Positions 18,520 through 27,203 of a stretch of 64,000 nt of DNA are shown one piece after another; positions within the stretch are counted from its first letter, which is position 1; every line of letters starts with the position of its first letter. The stretch lies in the NCBI RefSeq assembly GCF_002224365.1, contig NZ_CP022437.1:2852001-2916000 (forward strand). The letters run 5' to 3'. Origin of the DNA: Virgibacillus necropolis (GTDB lineage Bacteria > Bacillota > Bacilli > Bacillales > Amphibacillaceae). The translations under genes were made by a program, and so were the position numbers. A model generated the notes under the pieces. That model worked only from the letters and a program-made list of their open reading frames with translations. It made no database searches and was not told the DNA's origin.

Positions 18520-18548
18520 TTGACACAACCTGCAGAAATTGTCATAAT
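18520..18548 (+). promoter_or_regulatory. Promoter of the uracil permease gene
   Basis: TTGACA (18520-18525), 17-bp spacer, CATAAT (18543-18548). It is placed just upstream of the PyrR-type attenuator. Confidence 0.8.
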
Positions 18549-18569
18549 AACTAAGATAGTTCATACGGT

Positions 18570-18711
18570 TACCTTTAATTCAGTCCTGTGAGACTGGCAA
18601 GGTGGAACAGATGAAGATCTGTTTTATAAATAAAACTCGGAAAGGTTTCTTCCTTTTGCGAGCCTTTTATTTGTACACTACACCTTGCCAGAATAGGCAA
18701 GGTGTTTTTTT
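18570..18711 (+). promoter_or_regulatory. PyrR-binding attenuator leader (pyrimidine-responsive)
   Basis: CAGTCCTGTGAGACTG (18581-18596) is the PyrR anti-antiterminator loop motif. CTGGCAAGGTG just after it (18594-18604) is an exact complement of CACCTTGCCAG (18681-18691), the 5' arm of a terminator completed by GGCAAGGTG and seven T (18695-18711). The two pairings exclude each other. Known logic: with UMP, PyrR stabilises the first hairpin, freeing the terminator and shutting off uracil uptake. Confidence 0.9.
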
Positions 18712-18754
18712 GGCAGATAAACGGGTGAACCGCATTTTTAAAGGGGGAGAAAAT

Positions 18755-20035
18755 ATGGCTCAACATGAAATCCAAGTTGATGAACGTTTACCATTCTTAC
18801 AAAGCTTACCACTTAGTATTCAGCATTTATTCGCAATGTTTGGTTCGACCGTTTTAGTACCTGTTTTATTTGGTATTAACCCTGCAACTATTCTTTTAAT
18901 GAACGGGATTGGAACGTTGATTTACTTATTTATAACAAAAGGAAAAATACCTGCATATTTAGGATCTAGTTTTGCCTTCCTTTCACCAGTTTTTGTTGTA
19001 TTAGGACAATACTCAGGTGGCACGGGATATAGCTATGTTCTTGGTGGTTTTTTAGCTGTTGGTATTGTGTTGACCCTTGTGGCCATGATCGTAAAAGTTG
19101 CCGGAACAGGCTGGATAGATGTTATCTTTCCACCTGCAGCAATGGGCGCGATTGTTGCAGTAATTGGTCTTGAGCTTGTACCAACAGCAGCAGAAATGGC
19201 AGGCTGGATTGCTCCAGCAGGCGCTGATGCAACATGGGCAATGGATTCGAAAGTAGCACTCGTAGCATTTTTAACCCTTGCTATCACCATTATTTGTTGG
19301 GTAACATTACGAGGTTTTTTAAAAATTATTCCTATCCTTATCGGTATTATCGCTGGTTATTTCATTGCATTTGCTTTTGGACTTGTCGATTTAACAAAGG
19401 TTCAGGAAGCTGCTTGGATTTCGATGCCTACCTTTTACCAAATGAAAATTGACTGGTCAGCAATTCTGGTTATTCTTCCAGCTGCACTCGTCATTATACC
19501 TGAGCATATCGGACATTTATTTGTAACAGGAAATATTGTAAAGAAGGATTTAACAAAAGATCCTGGACTTGACCGTTCGTTAGCTGGTAATGGTATCTCT
19601 ACGATTATATCTAGTTTCTTTGGGGCAACACCGAATACAACTTATGGAGAAAATATCGGTGTTTTGGCTATTACACGCGTATACTCCACATGGATCATCG
19701 GAATGGCAGCAGTAGTTGCAATCATCCTTTCATTCTGCGGTAAACTAGCAGCACTCATCTCATCCATTCCAGCGCCTGTAATGGGCGGAATCTCCATTCT
19801 TTTATTCGGGATTATCGCAGCAAGTGGGATACGGATGTTAGTGGAAGCCAAAGTTGACTACAACCGTTCACAAAACCTAATTCTTACCACTGTAGTTCTC
19901 GTAATCGGAATAAGCGGTGCAACGATACAATTAGGTGATGTTGCTCTTACAGGCATGGGCTTAGCAACCATCGTAGCGATTATTTTAAGCGTATTCTTTA
20001 AGATTCTTGATTTGTTGAAATTATCAAATGAATAA
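18755..20035 (+). CDS. uraA: Uracil permease (NCS2 family)
   Basis: 426 aa from the ATG at 18755 behind AAGGGGGAG; the longer upstream reading frame runs through the attenuator and is not coding. NCS2 nucleobase:H+ symporter with 12-14 helices. Typical stretches are SIQHLFAMFGSTVLVPVLFG at the N-terminus, the EHIGH motif (PEHIGHLFVTGNIV, substrate-site Glu) and GATPNTTYGENIGVLAIT. It imports uracil for salvage, consistent with the PyrR attenuator. Monocistronic. Confidence 0.94.
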   Translation: MAQHEIQVDERLPFLQSLPLSIQHLFAMFGSTVLVPVLFGINPATILLMNGIGTLIYLFITKGKIPAYLGSSFAFLSPVFVVLGQYSGGTGYSYVLGGFLAVGIVLTLVAMIVKVAGTGWIDVIFPPAAMGAIVAVIGLELVPTAAEMAGWIAPAGADATWAMDSKVALVAFLTLAITIICWVTLRGFLKIIPILIGIIAGYFIAFAFGLVDLTKVQEAAWISMPTFYQMKIDWSAILVILPAALVIIPEHIGHLFVTGNIVKKDLTKDPGLDRSLAGNGISTIISSFFGATPNTTYGENIGVLAITRVYSTWIIGMAAVVAIILSFCGKLAALISSIPAPVMGGISILLFGIIAASGIRMLVEAKVDYNRSQNLILTTVVLVIGISGATIQLGDVALTGMGLATIVAIILSVFFKILDLLKLSNE

Positions 20036-20074
20036 ACTTTAGTTTCTGCCATTTTAGTGAAACCCTTAGATTAT

Positions 20075-20110
20075 AATGAAAGACCAAGCTTGAAAGCTCG
20101 GTCTTTCATT
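20075..20110. terminator. Shared hairpin between convergent uraA and yndJ-like genes
   Basis: AATGAAAGACC (20075-20085) pairs perfectly with GGTCTTTCATT (20100-20110). It is symmetrical and serves both converging genes; the U-runs are short. Confidence 0.7.
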
Positions 20111-21716
20111 AATTGCATACATCCTTATGGTAAATAGCATAATTAATTGTTAAAAACGGAATGGAAAAAATCCACATGTTATGCTGTGCCTTTAAATTTC
20201 CGGATTTGTCTTCTTGTACTTGGAATGTTTCTTCAATGGGTAATTTAAATAAACTTTTTTTAACCGCCAAATAAATTCCTGAATCTGTTTCTGATGATTG
20301 TTTTTTACTTGTTAATACTAGTTCTTTTCCAGAATTACTCATTTCCAAAATACCTATCATGGATGACCGCGGCAATGGTAAGGCAATATTCATATAAGTT
20401 CGATCTAGTGTTTGGTGATAAGAATACAGTGCAACAAAAATGGTCTCCTCATTTGCCATCCTTACCCATGCTCTTGGGTTACTTCTTCCATCCACTTCCT
20501 CTTTTATTGAAAATATATCTCCAGTCATTTCCACCTTTTGACTTGATAGCGGTAAATTAATTTGTTTCATATATCTACTAATTAATCGGTATATTCCTGC
20601 AAAAGGCTTAAACCACAAACACCACTTCACCTCAGCAAAAAGACGGTACTCAATGGTATTCTCGTAAAAATCGATTACGGCAGGTGATAAGGTTTGACGG
20701 TTCAGATGTCGTTTGTACAACCCCATGTCATCTATAAGGCCATTATATTTTTTATTGTCCAATTTTCCGGATAATATGTTTTTACCAATAGTCCATTTAC
20801 CTCTTATCATACTAATTGGAAAATCTAACTTTCTTTGTTTAGATGGTGGAATCTGAATGTACCAGCCAATGATACCAATTAATGCAAACAGTACACAATT
20901 GGTAACTCCATGAAACCGTAGCATAAAATCAATGGTAACAACATATAGTTTTGATAAATTTCCAAAAGCGTAAAGCAAGGAAAATACAATACTTATCCCT
21001 AAAGCAGCAAAGGAAATTCGGATCATCCATTTTTGTAAAACGTGCTGTACAGAAGCTTTAACCGATAGGATAATTAATCCGTATATACCGACAATATACA
21101 TTAGAACAGAAAACAATTCGATTAAAGGTGAGTACGCGATTCCTACTGCAACAACTATAGGAGATAATAAAATTATCGTTCCTACCCATTTATAAAATGT
21201 TGATTTGTACAATCTGCCCAGAAACCCTACAAAAATAGGTAATAAAAAGGAAGAGTAGTGAAAATGTACACTTGTAAGCCATGTCAGAATCGGTGAAAAA
21301 TCTGTGTCTATTTTTGCCTCGCTCACTAGAAACCAGGCACCCCCTATCGCCAGATAAATAAGACCCATATCAATCATAAATTCCTCCATATGGGTAAACC
21401 CTCTTTTTAAAAAACGAGATAATCCATAGCCAGCTACTGTTAAGGTAAAAACAAAATAGAGCAATGCAAATACCAAATCGAACGGAGTATTTGTTGTTAA
21501 TTGCAATAAAATAACTGCGAGGGATGCAGGAATGCTTACATAAGGAAGAAATCTGGCGAACCAACTCTGATCGCTTTTTGAAACCATGTATAAGGTCAAC
21601 GGAATATAAAATAACTGGGCAATAGTTAGGATTATAAAATACCATGAATTTGTATTGAATAATGCAATTATTATCAAGAAAAACACATTAATGAATGCTA
21701 ATTTAAAAAATATCAT
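20109..21716 (-). CDS. yndJ: YndJ-like polytopic membrane protein
   Basis: 535 aa from the ATG at 21716 behind AAGGGGAG; a GTG at 21752 has no site. About nine membrane helices in residues 1-300, then a soluble C-terminal half (KLDFPISMIRGKWTIGKNIL onward). The third gene of a set matching B. subtilis yndG-yndH-yndJ, overlapping yndH by 14 nt. Function unknown in the family. The first 290 residues could form a carotenoid- or lipid-linked membrane unit, but nothing specific can be claimed. Confidence 0.75.
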   Translation of the reverse strand: MIFFKLAFINVFFLIIIALFNTNSWYFIILTIAQLFYIPLTLYMVSKSDQSWFARFLPYVSIPASLAVILLQLTTNTPFDLVFALLYFVFTLTVAGYGLSRFLKRGFTHMEEFMIDMGLIYLAIGGAWFLVSEAKIDTDFSPILTWLTSVHFHYSSFLLPIFVGFLGRLYKSTFYKWVGTIILLSPIVVAVGIAYSPLIELFSVLMYIVGIYGLIILSVKASVQHVLQKWMIRISFAALGISIVFSLLYAFGNLSKLYVVTIDFMLRFHGVTNCVLFALIGIIGWYIQIPPSKQRKLDFPISMIRGKWTIGKNILSGKLDNKKYNGLIDDMGLYKRHLNRQTLSPAVIDFYENTIEYRLFAEVKWCLWFKPFAGIYRLISRYMKQINLPLSSQKVEMTGDIFSIKEEVDGRSNPRAWVRMANEETIFVALYSYHQTLDRTYMNIALPLPRSSMIGILEMSNSGKELVLTSKKQSSETDSGIYLAVKKSLFKLPIEETFQVQEDKSGNLKAQHNMWIFSIPFLTINYAIYHKDVCN

Positions 21717-22317
21717 GGCTGATAAACTCCCCTTCGTACGAAAAAACAACACCGATGATGGGATTCCTTACAACCACTTTGATGGCGTATTTATTACGTT
21801 CGTCTATGTACCTTTCAGTAACCGTTGCTAGACCTTGAAACACTCTCGGCAACGGAATTTCTATTTTGCCAATCACCAAATATTGGTCTTTTGAATCAAT
21901 CTGTAATCCACCATCATTTGTACAAGATAGCAATAAATCTGAGTAAACTAAATGCGGTTCACCTAAATAATCTTTAATAATGTTTCGCTTAGGATCCAAA
22001 CTCATTAATGCATTAAAGTATCTCTTCTTCCCATCAAAGTAAAAGGTTCGTTTCCAGTGAATTTGTTCCTCCCCATTTTTTCCGTTTTTTGGTGTATTAA
22101 CAATCTCAAATGGAACGTTTCTTCCATGTTCAGGAAAGAGTAATTTCCATCTCACCCCTAACCGAAAAAAAGGAAATAACCATTTAGGTCCACCATTAAT
22201 GGATTTCATGGTTCCCTTACCTTTAAAGATAACTCCTTCATTAAATTCATATCTCTTTCGTAGCATGGGATGAAGGTTATAAAACTGATCTCCTAAAGCT
22301 TTTTTATAGATAGACAT
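21703..22317 (-). CDS. yndH: DUF4166 protein (YndH-like)
   Basis: 204 aa from the ATG at 22317 behind AAGGGGAT. Opening YKKALGDQFYNLHPMLRKRY, then GPKWLFPFFRLGVRWKLLFPE and HWKRTFYFDGKKRYFNALM: the DUF4166 pattern, predicted to be mostly beta sheet. No catalytic residues are recognised. It lies between the yndG-like and yndJ-like genes and is probably co-translated with both. Role unknown. Confidence 0.75.
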   Translation of the reverse strand: MSIYKKALGDQFYNLHPMLRKRYEFNEGVIFKGKGTMKSINGGPKWLFPFFRLGVRWKLLFPEHGRNVPFEIVNTPKNGKNGEEQIHWKRTFYFDGKKRYFNALMSLDPKRNIIKDYLGEPHLVYSDLLLSCTNDGGLQIDSKDQYLVIGKIEIPLPRVFQGLATVTERYIDERNKYAIKVVVRNPIIGVVFSYEGEFISHDIF

Positions 22318-22327
22318 AAAAATCCCC

Positions 22328-23239
22328 TTATCGCTTTCTTTTACAACTTTTTGCAGTAGGTACATCTTTACTAATCATTAACCCAATTATAGAAAGAATA
22401 AATAATGAGATATTAAAGGTAAGTGGATTGAACGGATCGATCAAATAGGTTGGCTCAACCAGAACTGCTGAAAGTGTTAATAAAGGAAATAGAATAATCT
22501 GCAGAATAAAAAGGCTTCGTTTATTTGAGTATATCAACCAAATTATGCCAAATAAAATTTCAAGTAATCCTAGTATCATAACAATCCAGGAAGCTTGGTT
22601 TATAGTAACTGGAAGTGCTGCAGTTACCATATAAAGTTCTTCTGGGTGTAAATTTACTACTTTCGGTATAAGCCCATGGTACGTCCATATAAAGAAAAAA
22701 AGAAATGTAATCAACCAATTACTGAAAAATTGTATGTATTGATATGCTGGTGCTTCCCCTTTTTCTAGCCATCGTTTCAAAACATCGAAGCTAAGTGCAG
22801 TTCCCCACCCGATAAGAGGCCGAAATGCGAAATGGTCAAATAATTTCCCAATATTTCCGAAGTTAGGCTCATAATTATACTGTGTTAAAAATGTTAGAGA
22901 AGAATCCCCCTTTGGGATATACTTCCAATAACCTCTACCCTCACGAATAATCGATATCGCTTGGTCAGTTCCAAAGTGTAAAGAAGATGTTCTCGATCCA
23001 TTTTTAGCATGAAAGCTGCCTACACTTTCTCCCCATCCTTCAATTTGAATACCAAAGCCAATTTTGGTTTTGTATGTAAATTTCTGAGGTTCATTTTCCT
23101 TTTTGGGCAAATAAATAATAGAAGAAAAACGGAGATCCCATTGTTGGTGTAACTTTGGCGTCTGTGATGCCTCCCATAGTTTGTCCATTTCAGTATCTAT
23201 TGGTATCTCTACATAAATCGGTTTGCTTTTCACGCTCAT
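22328..23239 (-). CDS. yndG: SRPBCC (START-like) plus DoxX-like membrane protein (YndG-like)
   Basis: 303 aa. Residues 1-150 look like an SRPBCC ligand-binding fold (IPIDTEMDKLWEASQTPKLH, then FGTDQAISIIREGRGYWKY). Residues about 165-300 hold four helices of the DoxX-like type (WIVMILGLLEILFGIIWLIY). First gene of the yndGHJ-like operon. The start is uncertain: the ATG at 23239 has GGGG only 2 nt upstream, and a GTG six nt further in has better spacing. Function unknown; a membrane-tethered lipid or pigment binder is a guess. Confidence 0.7.
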   Translation of the reverse strand: MSVKSKPIYVEIPIDTEMDKLWEASQTPKLHQQWDLRFSSIIYLPKKENEPQKFTYKTKIGFGIQIEGWGESVGSFHAKNGSRTSSLHFGTDQAISIIREGRGYWKYIPKGDSSLTFLTQYNYEPNFGNIGKLFDHFAFRPLIGWGTALSFDVLKRWLEKGEAPAYQYIQFFSNWLITFLFFFIWTYHGLIPKVVNLHPEELYMVTAALPVTINQASWIVMILGLLEILFGIIWLIYSNKRSLFILQIILFPLLTLSAVLVEPTYLIDPFNPLTFNISLFILSIIGLMISKDVPTAKSCKRKR

Positions 23240-23307
23240 CACCCCATTGTAATTTTACCATATTCCATCAGAATAAAAGCGAAAAAACTGGTTATTATCA
23301 CCACTAC

Positions 23308-23335
23308 TTGTCCTGAAAATGCTATACTGTATATA
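23308..23335 (+). promoter_or_regulatory. Possible pheA promoter
   Basis: TTGTCC, 16-bp spacer, TATATA. The -35 is imperfect and the spacing short; it is placed 31 nt before the pheA start. Confidence 0.4.
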
Positions 23336-23366
23336 CGTAAAATTGGTGGTGAAGGAGAATCATATT

Positions 23367-24248
23367 ATGTCAGACAAAAAAATACCATTGGTCGCATTTC
23401 TAGGGCCAGAAGCATCATTCACACACGTTGCGGCAAATTCTTTTTTCGGCACATCAGGTTTAGTACCACACCCAACAATTCCGGATTGTATTGAGGCCGT
23501 GGAGGCAGGACAAGTTGACTATGCAGTTGTCCCACTCGAAAATGCGTTGGAAGGATCTGTTCCGATGACACTCGATTACTTGTTCCATGGAAGTAAGTTG
23601 TTCATTAATGCAGAAATTTCAACACCGATTCAACAGCACTTAATGGTCAATGAGAAACAAGCACGTTTTGTCGATGAAATCGAATCGATTAATTCTCATC
23701 CACATGCGCTAGCCCAATGTCATAAGTATTTACGGAACCACTTCCGTCATGTCCCGCTTGTTCAAATGACATCGACTGCAGCTGCTGCCAAGTATATTTC
23801 TGAACACCCAGATGAAAAGATTGCTGTTATCGCAAATAGGCTAGCTGCAGAGAAATACGGATTACATATCGAAGAAGAAAATATCCATGATTTAGATTTC
23901 AACCATACGAGATTCGCTGTATTATCAACACAAAAACAAAGTCTGGAACACGAGGGACGTTCTGAAAAAACAAAAACAACTTTGATGATAAAGCTGCCAG
24001 AAGATGATCGTTCAGGGATACTACATCAGATTTTATCCGTATTTGCTTGGCGAAGACTCAATTTAAGTAAAATCGAATCGAGACCATTGAAAACGGGACT
24101 TGGCAATTACTTTTTCATCATTGATGTTTTAGAGTCAGAAGATCATTCGATGATGAAAGGTGCTATAGAAGAGCTTACTGTGCTGAATTGCTCCGTGCAA
24201 ACATTCGGATCTTATTATACATATGAACAACAACCGTCACGTCATTAA
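23367..24248 (+). CDS. pheA: Prephenate dehydratase
   Basis: 293 aa from the ATG at 23367 behind GAAGGAG. N-terminal PDT domain: FLGPEASFTHVAANSFFG, VPLENALEGSVPMTLDYL and the catalytic TRF motif (NHTRFAVLS, near residue 190). C-terminal ACT domain: IKLPEDDRSGILHQILSVFA and the ESRP Phe-binding motif (SKIESRPLKTGLGNYFF). Converts prephenate to phenylpyruvate and is normally feedback-inhibited by phenylalanine. Monocistronic with its own terminator. No chorismate mutase domain is fused, as usual in Bacillales. Confidence 0.95.
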   Translation: MSDKKIPLVAFLGPEASFTHVAANSFFGTSGLVPHPTIPDCIEAVEAGQVDYAVVPLENALEGSVPMTLDYLFHGSKLFINAEISTPIQQHLMVNEKQARFVDEIESINSHPHALAQCHKYLRNHFRHVPLVQMTSTAAAAKYISEHPDEKIAVIANRLAAEKYGLHIEEENIHDLDFNHTRFAVLSTQKQSLEHEGRSEKTKTTLMIKLPEDDRSGILHQILSVFAWRRLNLSKIESRPLKTGLGNYFFIIDVLESEDHSMMKGAIEELTVLNCSVQTFGSYYTYEQQPSRH

Positions 24249-24269
24249 CTATGGCTGTGGCGGTTTTTT
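24234..24269 (+). terminator. pheA terminator
   Basis: CCGTCAC (24234-24240) pairs with GTGGCGG (24257-24263), one wobble, then six T. It overlaps the pheA stop region. Confidence 0.75.
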
Positions 24270-24377
24270 CAAACTGTGGTGTCTAAACAATAATATCGTA
24301 TATTTACAACACACCTGGAAAAGATAAGAAATGCACTTAAATGTCAAATTCAACTGTTTCTGAAAGGAGAAAAAGAA

Positions 24378-24842
24378 ATGGAACACGTAAAAGCATTACT
24401 GATGAAATTTGTTATGTGTACTGCAGTATTATTTGTAGTGTTATCTCTGATTTATGGAGTTGATTTCGGTGATGTTCTTCTGATTAGCTTGGTTTTAACA
24501 GGGGTTTCCTACTTAGGCGATGTGTACGTTTTACCTAACACAAGTAATACAGTCGCAACCCTTGCAGATCTTGGCCTTGCATTTATTATTATTTGGCTAT
24601 TTGGTGGAAACATTATCGAGGAAAACATTCCCATTATCATGGCTTCCCTTATAAGTGCTGTAGTAATTGCTGCAGGCGAAATGTTTTTCCATATGTATAT
24701 GGAAAGAAATGTTTTAGAGGAAACAAATCAGCGTGAAAAGGGTATTAACAACCGAGAGTTTAGTACCGAATTTAGCTCAGATGAACCTGATGTTAAAAAG
24801 GAATACGAAAAATCTTCTAAAGACGATGGAACTAAAAAATAA
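24378..24842 (+). CDS. DUF2512 (YndM-like) membrane protein
   Basis: 154 aa. Four helices in residues 1-115 (LLMKFVMCTAVLFVVLSLIY, VLLISLVLTGVSYLGDVYVL and two more), then a charged 40-residue tail (SSDEPDVKKEYEKSSKDDG). The helix pattern and DVYVLP match DUF2512 proteins such as YndM. Function unknown. The ATG follows AAAGGAGAAAAAG. Monocistronic with its own terminator. Confidence 0.75.
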   Translation: MEHVKALLMKFVMCTAVLFVVLSLIYGVDFGDVLLISLVLTGVSYLGDVYVLPNTSNTVATLADLGLAFIIIWLFGGNIIEENIPIIMASLISAVVIAAGEMFFHMYMERNVLEETNQREKGINNREFSTEFSSDEPDVKKEYEKSSKDDGTKK

Positions 24843-24849
24843 ATTTTAG

Positions 24850-24884
24850 CAGACTGGATGCTTGTAATCTGGTCTGTTTTTTTG
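24850..24884 (+). terminator. Terminator of the DUF2512 gene
   Basis: CAGACTGGAT (24850-24859) pairs, with two G-T wobbles, with ATCTGGTCTG (24867-24876), then seven T. Confidence 0.75.
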
Positions 24885-24974
24885 GTTAGAAAACTTGGCT
24901 TATCGCCAAGTCTTAATGGCGAAAGCCTTAGTTGCACTTATGCAGTAAGAAAGGATTTATACTTTCTTAACTGC

Positions 24975-25014
24975 CAAAAAAGGAACTATCTGGTTATTAC
25001 GTAGATAGTTCCTT
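24975..25014 (-). terminator. Terminator of tatA and the GMC oxidoreductase operon
   Basis: AAGGAACTATCT (24980-24991) pairs perfectly with AGATAGTTCCTT (25003-25014); the minus strand then has a T-run at 24981-24975. It stands 20 nt past the tatA stop. Confidence 0.88.
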
Positions 25015-25034
25015 TTCTGATGACCCTTTATATG

Positions 25035-25232
25035 TCAGACCTTTGAATGGCCTTTTTCTGACTTCGTTGTATCATCTTCCTCATCGCTCATAATGCTACT
25101 GGTTGTCCGTTTGAATTCCGATAGCGTTTTTCCAAATGCTGATCCAATCTCCGGAAGTTTTTTTGGACCAAAAATAATTAAAGTAATGACCAGAATAATG
25201 ATTAATCCTGGTACACCAATGTTTGAAAGCAT
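25035..25232 (-). CDS. tatA: Twin-arginine translocase subunit TatA
   Basis: 65 aa. N-terminal membrane helix ([20 protein letters not shown]) with the FGPKKLPE hinge and the amphipathic helix [13 protein letters not shown], then an acidic tail. It forms the pore-like part of the Tat exporter, which moves folded proteins. No tatC is next to it. It lies 43 nt downstream of the GMC oxidoreductase, whose small-subunit partner has a Tat signal, so this TatA is probably dedicated to exporting that enzyme. Confidence 0.93.
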   Translation of the reverse strand: MLSNIGVPGLIIILVITLIIFGPKKLPEIGSAFGKTLSEFKRTTSSIMSDEEDDTTKSEKGHSKV

Positions 25233-25275
25233 TTTCTAACACCTTCTTTCCATTTTTATGGATATAATTTATCCA

Positions 25276-26991
25276 TTAAGCTAGCTTCTCGCCATTCTTG
25301 CTATATTTTATAATTCCTTCTGCCGCTCGATATGCTAACGCACCAACTGTGTCTGTCGGATTGTAGCCACCATTATGCGGGAAAGCGGAAGCACCAACGA
25401 CAAACAAGTTATCCATATCCCACATTTGTAAATAATTATTGACTGCTGACGTTTTTGAATCAGCGCCCATGATTACCCCACCAGTATTATGGGTTGATTG
25501 ATATGTCGTGATATTATAAGGACCAAGTTCTTTCATGGAGTCAACCTTACTAGCTCCCATTTCCTTCATAATTTCACTTGACTTTTTCGCAGTGAATTTT
25601 GCTAGCTGACGATCCTGTTCCTTAAAATCATAGGTCATTCGGATGATTGGATCACCAAATGTGTCTGTATATGTTGGATCAAGATCGAGGTAATGCTGTT
25701 TATATGGCAAACTTGCTCCCATCGCTCCTATAGACAATGTTTTATTAATATAGTTTAGCGAGTTTTTCTTAAATTCCTTACCCCAAGTTGGTGAATCGCT
25801 TGGTATCGGATTATTTTGAATTGGCCTGAGGCCTGTTTGTGTCAGGCTCAGATAGCCGCCATGAATAAAGTCTAAGTTGGAATGGTCAAAATTGTCACCG
25901 TTAAAATCGTCAATTACCATTCCTAGTGCACCAGCACCAGCAAAATTGTTAAATTTTTGGTCATCGAAATAACCTGTCGCACCACCTTTTACTACCTGGT
26001 AAGCATAATTCTTACCAATAACGCCTTCTCCTGTAGAAGGGTCATATGGTTGACCTATCTTAGAGTTCAATAAAAGTCTAGCATTGTTGAATACATAACT
26101 AGTCAGAACAACAACATCTGCAGGCTGTTCAATTTCTTCACCTGTAGTCACATCGGTATAGAGTACACCTGTTGCTTTCTCACCGTTATGTAATACTCTT
26201 CTTACCCAAGAATGAGTTCTAAGATCAAATTTTCCAGTTTTAGCTGCAACTGGGATTACAGTAACAACAGGGTCTGCTTTTGCACCATACTCACAACCGA
26301 AACGCTCACAATATCCACAATATTGGCAAGCCGCTCTTGCTATACCATCTGGATTTTCATATGACTCGGATAAATTAGCAGAGGGTATAGTATAAGGATG
26401 ATAATTTAACTTTTCTGTTGCCTTTTTGAACATTTTCATTGGTGGAGAGTGTTTCATTGGTTTTGTTGGATACGCACTAGAACGCTTTCCACCAAGAGGA
26501 TTCTCTTCACCCGAGATTCCTGCCATTTTTTCAAATTTATCATAATATGGTTCTATTTCATCGTACGTAATTCCCCAGTCCTGAATCGTCATATCGGCTG
26601 GAATTTTATTTTTACCGTACCGCTCAATCGTTGCACTACGAATATTAAAATCATAGGGAAGGAAGCGAAATGTTTGACCATTCCAATGTATACCTGCTCC
26701 TCCAAGTCCAGTTCCCATTAAAAACGAACCATATTGACGCATTGGTAATGCCCGCATTTTACTATTACTACGAAATGTCAGTGTTTCCTTAGATAAGTCT
26801 TGCATCAGTTCATAGCGAACAGCATAACGGAGTTCATCGTGGACCATATAATAATCTTCCGTGTGTCTTTCTTGTCCTCTTTCAAGACCTACGACATTTA
26901 GTCCTTGCTTTGTAAGTTCAGCAGCAATTATACCACCACCCCAACCTACTCCAACAACTACTACATCTGTTTTCGGCAATTTTTTAACCAT
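25276..26991 (-). CDS. GMC-family FAD dehydrogenase (gluconate/sugar dehydrogenase large subunit)
   Basis: 571 aa. FAD site TDVVVVGVGWGGGIIAAEL (residues 8-26), ERGQERHTEDY, and the GMC C-terminus (HNTGGVIMGAD, then DNLFVVGASAFPHNGGYNPTDT, with the His/Asn pair). Residues around 220 carry CQYCGYCERFGCEYG, a clustered Cys motif like that holding a [3Fe-4S] centre in FAD sugar dehydrogenases. It oxidises a sugar or sugar acid and passes electrons to the membrane chain. It has no Tat signal of its own, so it is probably carried out with the subunit at 27204-27959. No cytochrome c subunit is nearby. Confidence 0.88.
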   Translation of the reverse strand: MVKKLPKTDVVVVGVGWGGGIIAAELTKQGLNVVGLERGQERHTEDYYMVHDELRYAVRYELMQDLSKETLTFRSNSKMRALPMRQYGSFLMGTGLGGAGIHWNGQTFRFLPYDFNIRSATIERYGKNKIPADMTIQDWGITYDEIEPYYDKFEKMAGISGEENPLGGKRSSAYPTKPMKHSPPMKMFKKATEKLNYHPYTIPSANLSESYENPDGIARAACQYCGYCERFGCEYGAKADPVVTVIPVAAKTGKFDLRTHSWVRRVLHNGEKATGVLYTDVTTGEEIEQPADVVVLTSYVFNNARLLLNSKIGQPYDPSTGEGVIGKNYAYQVVKGGATGYFDDQKFNNFAGAGALGMVIDDFNGDNFDHSNLDFIHGGYLSLTQTGLRPIQNNPIPSDSPTWGKEFKKNSLNYINKTLSIGAMGASLPYKQHYLDLDPTYTDTFGDPIIRMTYDFKEQDRQLAKFTAKKSSEIMKEMGASKVDSMKELGPYNITTYQSTHNTGGVIMGADSKTSAVNNYLQMWDMDNLFVVGASAFPHNGGYNPTDTVGALAYRAAEGIIKYSKNGEKLA

Positions 26992-27029
26992 TTATGTTCA
27001 CCTCGTATTTTAAAAATAGAAATAATAAA

Positions 27030-27203
27030 TTTTGGCGTCTGGCTTGCTTTCGCTGAACAGTCGCCTTCGCTTTTCTTCGATCCAGCTGCGGCTTCTAGCG
27101 CCTAGCAAATAGTTAGTCTTGATGAAAGGTACGTAAAGTTCAACGTACTTTTCACAATCCTATCTATTTGTACGCCGCTGAGCAGTCGCCTTCGCTTTTC
27201 TTA
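27030..27203 (+). repeat. Modular intergenic repeat, copy 2, splitting the dehydrogenase operon
   Basis: A 25-bp direct repeat (CAGTCGCCTTCGCTTTTCTT core) occurs at 27053-27077 and 27178-27202. Between them lie the module TCTAGCGCCTAG and a hairpin insert: outer CAAATAG/CTATTTG (27106/27164), inner TGAAAGGTACGT/ACGTACTTTTCA (27123/27143). The outer modules match the copies near 16.7, 29.1 and 35.5 kb. It separates two genes that should work as one enzyme. Confidence 0.75.

Noticed and set aside
18602-18754. 51-codon N-terminal extension of the uracil permease frame
   Set aside because: It runs through the PyrR attenuator and terminator; the start at 18755 has a strong ribosome site.
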